13,128 nucleotides of DNA, taken from Roseimaritima sp. (GTDB lineage: Bacteria; Planctomycetota; Planctomycetia; Pirellulales; Pirellulaceae). The stretch is from positions 1 through 13,128 of the forward strand of contig SLFV01000131.1 of NCBI GenBank assembly GCA_007124075.1. The letters run 5' to 3'. The notes beneath the pieces are model-generated. The model had not been told where the DNA came from, ran no database searches, and saw only the letters and a list, made by a program, of their open reading frames with translations. A program made the translations under genes and the position numbers. Below, piece by piece: positions 7,401 through 13,128 of this stretch (positions are counted from its first letter, which is position 1; each line of letters starts with the position of its first letter).

Positions 7401-7564
7401 AAAAACAGATCAGCGGGAAGCAAGCAAAACTAGAAAATCCCCAATTTGTCGCCCGTGCGCCGCAGGCGGTGGTCCAGCAGGAGCGGAACAGTCTGCAGCA
7501 GTTGGTTTCGCAATTGGACGAAACCAATCAACTGCTGGGAAAATTATCGGCTTTGTCGAAATAG
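4463..7564 (+). CDS. valS: Valyl-tRNA synthetase with two extra insertions
   Basis: 1033 residues against roughly 880-950 in B. subtilis and E. coli. It charges tRNA-Val in the cytoplasm. Motifs in order: PPPNVTGALHLGHG, with HLGH of the HIGH signature at 59-62; GTDHAGIATQ; editing (CP1) domain with TTRPETLLGD from 229 and GTGCVKITPAHDPNDYEVG; RQLWWGHRIPIW; DVLDTWFSSALWP; RMSKSKGN (KMSKS loop, 613-620); anticodon-binding helices from about 746; C-terminal coiled-coil tRNA-binding arm from about 953. Extra segments are a Q/R/L-rich helical stretch at about 250-303 in the editing domain and a zinc ribbon C658-x2-C661-x17-C679-x2-C682 in about 657-704, where other ValRSs run directly into the RNFxNKLWNASRF helix. 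A 10-C run encodes the PPP of the signature. ATG at 4463 has AAAGG 6 nt upstream. Confidence 0.97.
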   Translation: MTTTPEKIAEAIPNRFDFAAAEQIYVNWEQAGCFDAEVDPHKQPYTIVIPPPNVTGALHLGHGLNNTLQDIIIRFKRMQGYATLWMPGTDHAGIATQAVVERRLKEDENKTRHDLGREALVQRIWQWKDQYEARILRQLKRMGCSCDWRRTRFTLDSQCAEAVRVTFFDLFRKRLIYRGKRLVNWDTFLQTAVSDDEVFNETVRGHFYHIRYRVIDPQPGEPLTLEIATTRPETLLGDTAVAVHPDPAGAFAGLEQELVERLQTVAAKDRRALQDQLDDVRQRQREMLPQLELLRQMAAQGRKLMLPLLNRPIPLVVDHWAKPEMGTGCVKITPAHDPNDYEVGLRQQLPMINILNPDGTLNEAAGQYAGLSISAARKQVVADLKGIGLLGEVEDRDIELPHSDRSKMPIEPYLADQWFVKMDKLAQSAMDAVTSGEVQITPPRYGKGYLDWLSEKRDWPVSRQLWWGHRIPIWSAELPTGSQAEAWLSQLKRFVAAASEAICYQVDKDQVFVCLREANEGWEQELQKLGLVQDPDVLDTWFSSALWPHSTLGWPGKTEELNYFYPTSTLMTSRDIISLWVARMVLMGLNNLGQVPFREVYIHPAILDGNGERMSKSKGNGVDPSEIIDKFGPDALRFGLARLATETQDVRLPVQYECPHCGKLIDQTPKNRSLPRIKCTACKQEFSTQWAESQADLDLVRGAMISERFEIARNFVNKLWNASRFVLMHLSGFQQQTLEIQRLNVEDRWLLSRLATVTRDASDNLQRFHFAEAARLLYDFAWEDYCSFYIEIAKPRLNDPQQRSKVQNVLAHVLDQLLRLLHPFVPFVTEAIWQHLGAVAPLRGIGEQAEPAAQFVMLAAWPPADLSQLDPRIEDQFSQFQAVLGAIREIRSRQNIAPKEEVCFAVRCSQTVTELLQPMEGYFLALARAKAIQWGDSQPFATGVQVNLPAFDVDVYLDLEKFIDVEAERQRLATLMEKLKKQISGKQAKLENPQFVARAPQAVVQQERNSLQQLVSQLDETNQLLGKLSALSK

Positions 7565-7617
7565 GACGGCATATCACACCCCACCGCGGCGAGCGTCGCA
7601 TCGGCCATCCCGCGGGA

Positions 7618-8982
7618 TCACGACAGATATTCCACTTTTTTCACAAGGCCGGGCATCGGCACCGGATACTTCCCTTCGGGATTGGCTTGCAGTGGCGCGG
7701 GGCCGTCAAGCGTTAATTGGTCGACTCCCGGTGCAAACTCGTGATCGTGTTCAAGGAAATGTTCCAACGTTATTTCTTGCCCGGTGTGAGCGGCCATCCG
7801 GCCCATGGATGTAACCGCACTGGCCATCACTCCACGTTCGACTTCGTTGTAAGGCAGGTCGTTGCGGACTGCGGAGATTAGATCAGACCATTCAAGCCGA
7901 TACGGATTCGGTTCGGGTTGTGGAAACTCCCAGGTCTGATGCTCGTTGGTCATCAACTGGGTTGAGAATGTGCGAACTTTTGCCGGGGTGTGGCCGGCGG
8001 CCGAAATCACGGCGCTTCCCTTGCTGCCGTGCGCGTAGCTGGCGAATTCTTGGTAGCAACCTGGGATCGTGCGTCCGTTGACCAATAGTTTTGCACCATC
8101 AGCGAAGGTGTATTCCATGCTGTAGGAATCAAAGTTTTGGTCAATGTGGTTGCCGCGATAATGTCGACCACCGGACGCCTGCACCCTTACCGGCCACGCA
8201 TTCTTCATCCAGCAGGCTTCGTCGATGTTGTGGATCAAAAAGTCACTGACCGCGCCACCACTAAGCCATAAGAACCCGTGAAAATTTTTGATTTGGTACA
8301 TCAATTCATTGATGTCGTCCGGTTTAGGCAACACTGCGGCCGACGCGGTGGGTCCCGCCATGCGGTAGGCTCGCAACAGGTGCAATTCGCCTATCTGTCC
8401 ATCCTGGATGCGATCAAATAACTCCTGACGTGCCTTGCAGTGACGGCACATCAGCCCCACGCCTACCTTTAGATTCTTCTCCAGTGCTTTTGCATTCAGG
8501 TCCAGCATTCGCTTGCATGTGGGAGCATCGACCGTGATCGGTTTTTCCATAAACACGTTCAGGCCTTTTTCAATCGCGTAGGAAAAATGAACCCAGCGGA
8601 AAGCAGGAGGCGTTGCCAAGATCACGATGTCACCTGGGCGCAAACAGTCCATTGCCTGCTTGTAGGCATCGAATCCCTTGAAACGACGCTCTTCGGGCAC
8701 ATCCACGCGCGCGCCAACTCCCTTGTGTCCCTGCAACGCGGCGTGCTTGTTTCTTAAATTTCCGTCGAAGACATCCGCCATCGCAACCAATTTCAGCGGC
8801 CCATCGTCGACCGATAACGCGTCCAACGCTGCCCCAGTGCCACGTCCACCGCAACCTACTAATGCAAGTTGCAAGGTGCTGTCCTGAGCCGCATGGACCC
8901 GGTTGGCAATTCCAGTGGCCAAGGTACTAACGGCAGCGGTTTGGGCGGAAGTCTTCAGAAAATCTCGTCGCGATGCGGGCAT
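7618..8982 (-). CDS. Tat-exported Gfo/Idh/MocA-family oxidoreductase
   Basis: 454 residues. The N-terminus MPASRRDFLKTSAQTAAVST is a twin-arginine signal (RRDFLK) with a likely cut after VHA at about residue 31, so the enzyme should act in the periplasm or envelope with a preloaded NAD(P). The Rossmann motif LALVGCGGRGTG is at 39-50, and E146-K147-P148 is the family's EKP motif, whose lysine takes part in catalysis. SGGAVSDFLIHNIDEACW (241-258) carries the conserved histidine region of the C-terminal domain. Members usually oxidise or rearrange sugars or inositols, and planctomycetes hold many paralogues; the substrate here is unknown. I set the start at ATG 8982, with GGAA 8 nt upstream, because the frame upstream is Arg/Thr-rich and unlike a protein N-terminus. 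It lies 53 nt downstream of the DUF2062 gene on the same strand and is convergent with valS. Confidence 0.92.
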   Translation of the reverse strand: MPASRRDFLKTSAQTAAVSTLATGIANRVHAAQDSTLQLALVGCGGRGTGAALDALSVDDGPLKLVAMADVFDGNLRNKHAALQGHKGVGARVDVPEERRFKGFDAYKQAMDCLRPGDIVILATPPAFRWVHFSYAIEKGLNVFMEKPITVDAPTCKRMLDLNAKALEKNLKVGVGLMCRHCKARQELFDRIQDGQIGELHLLRAYRMAGPTASAAVLPKPDDINELMYQIKNFHGFLWLSGGAVSDFLIHNIDEACWMKNAWPVRVQASGGRHYRGNHIDQNFDSYSMEYTFADGAKLLVNGRTIPGCYQEFASYAHGSKGSAVISAAGHTPAKVRTFSTQLMTNEHQTWEFPQPEPNPYRLEWSDLISAVRNDLPYNEVERGVMASAVTSMGRMAAHTGQEITLEHFLEHDHEFAPGVDQLTLDGPAPLQANPEGKYPVPMPGLVKKVEYLS

Positions 8983-9035
8983 GATAGTCGTTCCAGTCGT
9001 TGTGCAAACAGAATTCAGACGGTAAACCCTCCAGT

Positions 9036-9668
9036 TTAGCCGTTCTTCGCGTCGGTTGCGCGTTCGGGGGTTGGGATTTGAGCAACACGTACGGATTGCT
9101 CCAGCATTTTTTGAATGGCTTCGTTTTCTCGTTGTCGTCGCCTTGCGGCGCGTCGTCCTGCGGTGGCCAGTCGTAAGCGAACAATCAGCCAACGTGACCC
9201 CACGTAGCTGATCACGGCAGCGATCACCGCCACAATCGTGCAACCAACCGCCAGTGGCACCGAGATCTGGGAGAGCGACTCCCAGTAAAAACGCATCGCA
9301 GATTGCTCAGCTGGGGGGCTGGCGAGTTTCTTCCACCACAGCAAGCTGACAGGTTCGGCTCCCGTGATCCAGACGCCCAGACGATAACAAGGATAGTAAA
9401 TGGGAACGATCGTAGCGGGGTTGGAGATCCATACCAAAGGCAAGCCAATCGTCTTGTTTGCCCTGAGCAGCCAGGCAAACACTAAAACGAACAGCGACTG
9501 TAGACCAATCATGGGAAGCATCGTGAAGAAAATCCCAATCGCCACCCCCAATGCCAGTCGGTGAGGTGAATCCCCAACCCCGCATACCCAACGGGTCAAC
9601 CGTGCGGCACGATGCGAGAGTATGCGGTATTGGCGAGCGAGCGGGTGTTGAGGCTTGGCCTTCGCCAT
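9036..9668 (-). CDS. DUF2062 family membrane protein
   Basis: 210 residues. The DUF2062 core is plain: SPHRLALGVAIGIFFTMLP, then LLRANKTIGLPLVWISNPAT with the SNP motif at 82-84, then IYYPCYRLGVWITG. Hydrophobic segments are at about 38-68 (probably two helices in a hairpin), 74-102 and 136-157. A strongly basic tail (about 164-182, many Arg) suggests a cytoplasmic C-terminus. The family's function is not established; some members sit near glycosyltransferase or lipid genes. The ATG at 9668 is the natural start, though no clear ribosome binding site is visible. The oxidoreductase gene follows after 53 nt, so the two may be co-transcribed, but nothing in the sequence ties their functions. Confidence 0.88.
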   Translation of the reverse strand: MAKAKPQHPLARQYRILSHRAARLTRWVCGVGDSPHRLALGVAIGIFFTMLPMIGLQSLFVLVFAWLLRANKTIGLPLVWISNPATIVPIYYPCYRLGVWITGAEPVSLLWWKKLASPPAEQSAMRFYWESLSQISVPLAVGCTIVAVIAAVISYVGSRWLIVRLRLATAGRRAARRRQRENEAIQKMLEQSVRVAQIPTPERATDAKNG

Positions 9669-9955
9669 CGCAGCATTTCAATGCGGAAAGTTAAGAAGCA
9701 TAAGTCGCCGACCGGAGTAAAACGGACGATTTTGGTCAAACACATTCTACGGCGTTCAATCACTTTTTGACTATGGCAAACTGTAGCGTTTGGCGAATCT
9801 ATCCCTGCCATGTGCGGTTCAGCAAAGATGCGACTTATTCAGGCCGATTCCTTCAGATGGGCGGGCAGGCACGTTTTGCAGAGCGAAAGCCTACACTACC
9901 ATTTTTTTTCATCGATCTTGTTAGGAAAGCGGCTGTGACGGATCAACGGAGCAAC
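9669..9955. other. Divergent intergenic region
   Basis: 287 nt between the minus-strand DUF2062 gene and the plus-strand exported protein, so it should hold promoters in both directions. On the minus strand TAGAAT (complement of 9744-9749) is a fair -10 but lacks a good -35. On the plus strand TTGACT at 9767 has no matching -10. A T8 run lies at 9902-9909. The plus-strand frame is open from TTG 9767, but the encoded residues there do not resemble a protein N-terminus. Confidence 0.4.
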
Positions 9956-10510
9956 GTGAGGAAGCTTGCTTTCATGCTGACTTGCAACCTGATACTTGGC
10001 TCGGCCATGGCGGGACAGGCGATGGCTTGGGATTGGTGGGAATCGACCAAGCGTGATTTCAAGCTGACCTACCACCGAAATAACGTCTGGCCGCAACCGT
10101 TTTCCGAGGCGGCCGCGGCACAGACGCGGGCACCGTTTGAGGTGATGAAGCAGAAGGGGTGGTTGCTGCACAATACGATCGGCCACGAACTGTTTCGCTC
10201 CGGCGACGGTGCCTTGACCGCTGCGGGCCGTGATCGCCTCCGCTGGATTGCAATCGAAGCACCCGTGGACCGGCGGGTTGTGCATGTTCTGCGCGGCAAC
10301 AGCGAGGCGGAAACCGAGGCTCGTGTTGAGTCGGTGCGCACGGCTTTGGCGCACATTTATATTCCTGGCAACGCGCCGCAGGTGTTTATCACCGACATCA
10401 ACCCAGCCACATCTGCGGGAACGATGGCGACGCAGATCTCTCGCCAGAGAATGGAAAACATGGTGCCGCCTACGCTTCCATCGACGACGACTTCGTCGGC
10501 CGGTCAATAA
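9956..10510 (+). CDS. Small exported protein of unknown function, weakly OmpA-like
   Basis: 184 residues from GTG 9956, with GGAG 4 nt upstream. This start gives a textbook Sec signal peptide: MRK, a hydrophobic core LAFMLTCNLILGSAMAG, and a cut after AMA at residue 24. ATG 9974 is an alternative with GAGGAA 10 nt upstream, but it lacks the basic n-region. The mature protein begins WDWWESTKRDF. The middle stretch HELFRSGDGALTAAGRDRLR, the strand RVVHVLRG and the helix ETEARVESVRTAL follow the order of an OmpA-like peptidoglycan-binding domain (LF..g.a.L...g...L, then V.G, then R...V...L), but the usual D/R peptidoglycan contacts are not evident. The tail is Ser/Thr/Pro-rich. I do not recognise a named family; the OmpA likeness is inference. 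Confidence 0.75.
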   Translation: MRKLAFMLTCNLILGSAMAGQAMAWDWWESTKRDFKLTYHRNNVWPQPFSEAAAAQTRAPFEVMKQKGWLLHNTIGHELFRSGDGALTAAGRDRLRWIAIEAPVDRRVVHVLRGNSEAETEARVESVRTALAHIYIPGNAPQVFITDINPATSAGTMATQISRQRMENMVPPTLPSTTTSSAGQ

Positions 10511-10591
10511 TCAGCGCAAAAGGTAGCGGCTGTAGACACGACAATCCGCCCGCAGGCCTTCACCTGCAAAGGCTATCGGCCTGAATGAAGG

Positions 10592-10640
10592 AAAAACGGC
10601 TGCCAATCAGTCAACTCTCCGTGACTGCGTTACGCTTGGC
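10592..10640 (-). terminator. Probable intrinsic terminator of prfB
   Basis: Read on the minus strand, GCCAA pairs with TTGGC (ends 10640 and 10602), and inside it CAGTCA pairs with TGACTG (10622-10627 with 10608-10613) around an 8-nt loop. A T5 run (complement of 10592-10596) follows after a few bases. The stem starts 8 nt past the prfB stop codon. The inner bulge and the gap before the T run make it imperfect. Confidence 0.45.
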
Positions 10641-10647
10641 AAGTTGT

Positions 10648-11758
10648 CTAATTTTCCGCCATCTCGCTGGCTCGCCACCGCAAAAATGCATCCAGGAACC
10701 CCTGCAGTTCGCTGCCATCCAAGACGGCGTGAAAGCTGCCAACGGAATGTCCCGTGCGAGCGTCTTTGACGCGTTGATCGGGGTGCAAGAAATAGTTGCG
10801 AATCTGGGAACCAAACCCCGTTATCGCCTTTGCGGCATACTTGCTCGCTTGTTCCGCTTCCCGTTTGGCTTCTTCCATGCGGGCCAATTTACTGCGCAGC
10901 ATTTTCCAAGCCGTCGCCCGATTTTGATGCTGGCTGCGTTCGCTTTGGCACTGCACGACGGTGTTGGTAGGCAGATGCGTTAGGCGAATCGCGCTATCGG
11001 TCTTGTTGACGTGCTGTCCGCCAGCCCCCGAGGCACGGTAGCGGTCTTCCCGAATGTCTTTGTCCAGAATTTCGATTTCCACCGAGTCATCCACCTCGGG
11101 AGAAACATCGACTGCGGCAAAACTGGTCTGTCGCTTGCCCTCGCTGTTGAATGGACTGATCCGGACTAAGCGGTGGATTCCTTCTTCACCCTTTAAAAAT
11201 CCATATGCCATCGGGCCACGCACCGCAATGGTGGCTTGATTGATCCCCGCCTCTTCGTTGTCATGTCGGTCCAGCAAATCGACTTGGAATCCAAAGCGAC
11301 CAGCCCAGGCAGAATACATCCGCAGCATCATTTCGGCCCAGTCGTTGGCATCGGTTCCTCCGTCACGAGCGTTGACGGTTAGGATGGCGCTGGCTTGGTC
11401 ATTGGGACCATTCAACAAAGCCTTTAGTTCCAGCGATTCCAATACCGATTGCAACCGTTCGATCTCGTTCTGAACTTCCTCTGCGATCTCCGCGTCATCC
11501 TCTCCCATCTCCAGCAATGCATCCAGGTCGCTGTTGGCGTGGATCAGATCGGTCAACGGGTCTAGGATGCCCTTCAGCGTTTTCAACTTCAGAACGGTGG
11601 CCTGGGCATTGTCGCTATCGTCCCAGAAGTCCGCGTGGGACATCTGGTTTTCGATGTTTTCAACCTGCTGTCGTTTAGCGGAGTAGTCAAAGACTGTCTC
11701 GAAGTTGGACCAACCGTTTGCCAATATCCGCTCGTCGGGTGTACCACTGGGCATCCAT
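10648..11758 (-). CDS. prfB: Peptide chain release factor 2, expressed by +1 programmed frameshift
   Basis: RF2 releases peptides at UGA and UAA. The coding sequence is 11758-11690 joined to 11688-10648, skipping the T at 11689, giving 369 residues (E. coli 365). The first 23 codons, from the ATG at 11758, end in CTT TGA; shifting +1 there continues as DYSAKRQQVE. The joined sequence RLVQLRDSLDYSAK fits the RF2 N-terminal helix. Later motifs: SPF (201-203, stop-codon recognition), SPEVDDSVE, and GGQ (246-248, peptidyl-tRNA hydrolysis) in RASGAGGQHVNKTDSAIRLTH. An ATG at 11754, already in the downstream frame, gives a full-length but atypical N-terminus, and automatic callers would choose it. 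A purine-rich AGGAGAGAG ends 9 nt before the ATG at 11758. The downstream neighbour is convergent. Confidence 0.93.
11687..11692 (-). promoter_or_regulatory. prfB: prfB autoregulatory frameshift site CTT TGA
   Basis: On the minus strand the zero frame reads GAC AGT CTT TGA C. This is the classic RF2 slippery site, where low RF2 lets the ribosome shift +1 and avoid the UGA. The stimulatory Shine-Dalgarno-like AGGGGG found just upstream in E. coli is absent; only a weak GAG lies at a comparable place. A short inverted repeat GTTGGtCCAAC (11704-11714) sits just upstream. Confidence 0.9.
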
Positions 11759-11953
11759 CTGCAGTATCTCTCTCCTAACTAACTAATGTTGTCGATGCCC
11801 GGATTCGTCTCGCCGCAGACAAAGCCGGTTCGTGCGGGGCACGATCCTCAGGTGATAACCTATTAGGGGATCATCCGCAATGGAAGCTGTTGCTACTTTC
11901 GGTCCCCGGTCCCACCCAAGAACGCCTGGGGGCTGATGGGGACACACCGGTTC
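11759..11953. other. Spacer between the lipoprotein gene and prfB
   Basis: 195 nt. It holds two hairpins without T runs: GTCCCC 11902-11907 with GGGGAC 11938-11943 (inner CCCA/TGGG), and TCGTGC 11830-11835 with GCACGA 11839-11844. An imperfect palindrome AGGTgataACCT lies near 11850-11865. The prfB ribosome binding site is at its left end. No clear promoter is visible. Confidence 0.4.
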
Positions 11954-12301
11954 TCAACGGATTTGCGCTTTTTGGAACCGGCTGCAATGTTGCAGCGCAG
12001 ACTCCCAGTCACCCCCCCGTGCGGTGTCAATGATACCCTGCATCACCTGATACTCCTTAAGCGTTATCTGCTCCGCATCGTACAAACGCTCGATCCTGGC
12101 AGCAACTTCCTGCAAACGATCGGGGCTTTCAATTGACAAAGCGGTTCTCAACGCGGCCAGCACCTGAATAGTTTCCGGACCACTGGCTGGGGGCATGGAT
12201 TCGCAGCCCGCCGCGACCAGCAACCCGCAGGTCACCACCAGCGTCAGGCTACGATGCAATTGAGCAATGGCCGTTCTTCGAAAAGGTTCACTAGTATTCA
12301 C
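11954..12301 (-). CDS. Small predicted lipoprotein coupled to the DUF1559 gene
   Basis: 115 residues from GTG 12301; TTG 12304 is equally possible, with GGAGG 8 nt before TTG and 11 nt before GTG. A basic n-region (FRR, HR) and hydrophobic stretch SLTLVVTCGLLVAAG lead to a lipobox cysteine at C33 (LVAAGCESM), so the protein is probably lipid-anchored. After a short Pro/Ser linker the mature part is all-helical: IQVLAALRTALSIESPDRL, then RIERLYDAEQITLKEYQVM, then IIDTARGGDWESALQHC. I do not recognise a named domain. Its start lies inside the 3' end of the DUF1559 gene (GTGAATACTAG), which points to translational coupling and perhaps a shared role in the envelope. No function can be assigned. 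Confidence 0.8.
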   Translation of the reverse strand: MNTSEPFRRTAIAQLHRSLTLVVTCGLLVAAGCESMPPASGPETIQVLAALRTALSIESPDRLQEVAARIERLYDAEQITLKEYQVMQGIIDTARGGDWESALQHCSRFQKAQIR

Positions 12302-13128
12302 CAACCGTCTCGCCTCCGTTCATGCTGCACAGCGCCGCCCAGATTTCTTGATTAATGAACTCGCTAATGAACCGCACACTGCCATCTCCTAGTGCGATAT
12401 TGCAACCACCAGGATGATCGGACCACATTTGACAAACATGTGCTTCGGGTGAATTGGGGGGGTGAATCACAAAACCCTCGTTGGCTGCAGGGCCACTGTG
12501 GGTTAGTAAATAAGTCGCTGCATCTTCACAATCGGTAAACGGAAACCTCGTCGGGTTGTTCGCGCAAACCTCGCTGCCCGGAATGACACCCACCCATGTC
12601 TTGTCACTTAGGCTGGGATGATGTTCGCCAATGAAAACCGTGTGCGACAAACCATCCGTGACATCGCGAAACCGAACGCGACCATTACGAATCATCGGCC
12701 CGTTGACCCCAGGCAACTGGCGCCAGTCAGCAATCGGGTAATCCCAAGGGTCCTCGTGCCCCGCATTTCCTACGTAAGTACTACGTCCGAAGGTCGCCAT
12801 GACCGCACGCGACTCGTCCCGAATCAAGACTTCAGAATCACTTTGCGTTGCCGAAGGGCAGAGGTAAAAGGGTAACTTCGTGGTCACAAGGCCCGAGTTT
12901 TGTGGGGCCCAGCAGGGGAGGTTGAAGTCCAGGCCATCATGCAGAGCGTTGCTTTCGATGAACGGCAGGACCAATGCGCTCCAGGCCCAGCCGTTTGGCC
13001 CGTCCAGTGTGTCCGGAAAGGCATTCGGGTGGTTGCTGTTGCTGACAAACGCCGATGGAAAGCTTTGTAGCGTGTCATGGTAGTTATGAAGCGCCAACCC
13101 GATCTGCTTCAGGTTATTGGCGCATTGC
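12291..13128 (-). CDS. DUF1559 (pseudopilin-like, SBP_bac_10) protein, N-terminus outside window
   Basis: 278 C-terminal residues are visible. The frame runs off the right edge, and the TTG at 13097 is internal. The visible part opens with QCANNLKQIGLALHNYHD, the hallmark that follows the type IV pilin-like N-methylation helix in this planctomycete-expanded family, so a GFTLVELLVVIAIIG-type segment is expected just beyond the window. The C-terminus has the other family signature: DHPGGCNIALGDGSVRFIS, then QEIWAALCSMNGGE. Several cysteines (for example CQMW, GGCNI, LCSM) may form disulfides in an exported protein. The function of DUF1559 proteins is unproven; cell-surface or pseudopilus-related roles are suspected. 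It is followed with overlap by the lipoprotein gene. Confidence 0.92.
   Translation of the reverse strand, partial: QCANNLKQIGLALHNYHDTLQSFPSAFVSNSNHPNAFPDTLDGPNGWAWSALVLPFIESNALHDGLDFNLPCWAPQNSGLVTTKLPFYLCPSATQSDSEVLIRDESRAVMATFGRSTYVGNAGHEDPWDYPIADWRQLPGVNGPMIRNGRVRFRDVTDGLSHTVFIGEHHPSLSDKTWVGVIPGSEVCANNPTRFPFTDCEDAATYLLTHSGPAANEGFVIHPPNSPEAHVCQMWSDHPGGCNIALGDGSVRFISEFINQEIWAALCSMNGGETVGEY

Noticed and set aside
7607..7618. Perfect palindrome ATCCCGCGGGAT between the convergent valS and oxidoreductase genes
   Set aside because: No loop for a hairpin, no T run, and it overlaps a stop codon; most likely chance in GC-rich DNA.
8983..9243. N-terminal extension of the oxidoreductase frame
   Set aside because: Arg/Thr-rich, overlaps the DUF2062 gene, and the Tat signal peptide starts cleanly at 8982.
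9767..9955. N-terminal extension of the small exported protein from TTG 9767
   Set aside because: It would bury the signal peptide 63 residues into the protein; GTG 9956 has a ribosome binding site and a proper n-region.
11054..11473. Plus-strand open frames opposite prfB
   Set aside because: Shadows of the well-conserved RF2 coding sequence.

Overview
The window reads as a chromosomal segment of a planctomycete, most likely of the Pirellulaceae (Rhodopirellula/Blastopirellula type). The evidence is a DUF1559 protein with the typical CANNLKQIGLALHNYHD segment, an SHD1-domain protein with an acidic low-complexity region, a Tat-exported Gfo/Idh/MocA oxidoreductase, moderate GC content and weak or missing Shine-Dalgarno sites. 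I see no rRNA, tRNA, CRISPR array, insertion sequence or phage gene.

Left part (1-4325, all +): the 3' part of an SHD1 protein ends at a strong intrinsic terminator (980-1018). A DHDPS/NanA-superfamily lyase-like gene follows (1296-2210), then about 490 nt without a convincing full-length gene. That gap holds a potentially structured RNA (about 2453-2556), an overlapping 26-codon ORF with five Ile codons, and a perfect 10-bp intrinsic terminator (2589-2625). The terminator lies 71 nt before cimA (2697-4325), which encodes citramalate synthase, the first enzyme of the pyruvate route to isoleucine. The arrangement could be a cis-regulatory leader of cimA, or a small RNA or long 3' UTR of the gene before it. 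This is the part most worth a second look.

Middle part: valS (4463-7564, +) encodes a valyl-tRNA synthetase with two apparent lineage-specific insertions: a helical segment in the editing domain and a four-cysteine zinc ribbon after KMSKS. It converges on a minus-strand pair, a Tat-exported Gfo/Idh/MocA oxidoreductase (7618-8982) and a DUF2062 membrane protein (9036-9668). A small exported protein of unknown function with a faint OmpA-like pattern diverges from these (9956-10510, +).

Right part (minus strand): prfB (RF2) needs a +1 programmed frameshift at CTT TGA C (11687-11692) to join its true N-terminus to the main frame. Upstream of it are a small lipoprotein gene and the DUF1559 pseudopilin-like gene, which overlap by 11-14 nt and are probably translationally coupled; the DUF1559 gene runs off the right edge.

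ValS, CimA and RF2 are housekeeping functions. The SHD1, DUF1559, lipoprotein and Gfo/Idh/MocA genes are typical planctomycete cell-envelope or periplasmic families whose roles are mostly unknown.
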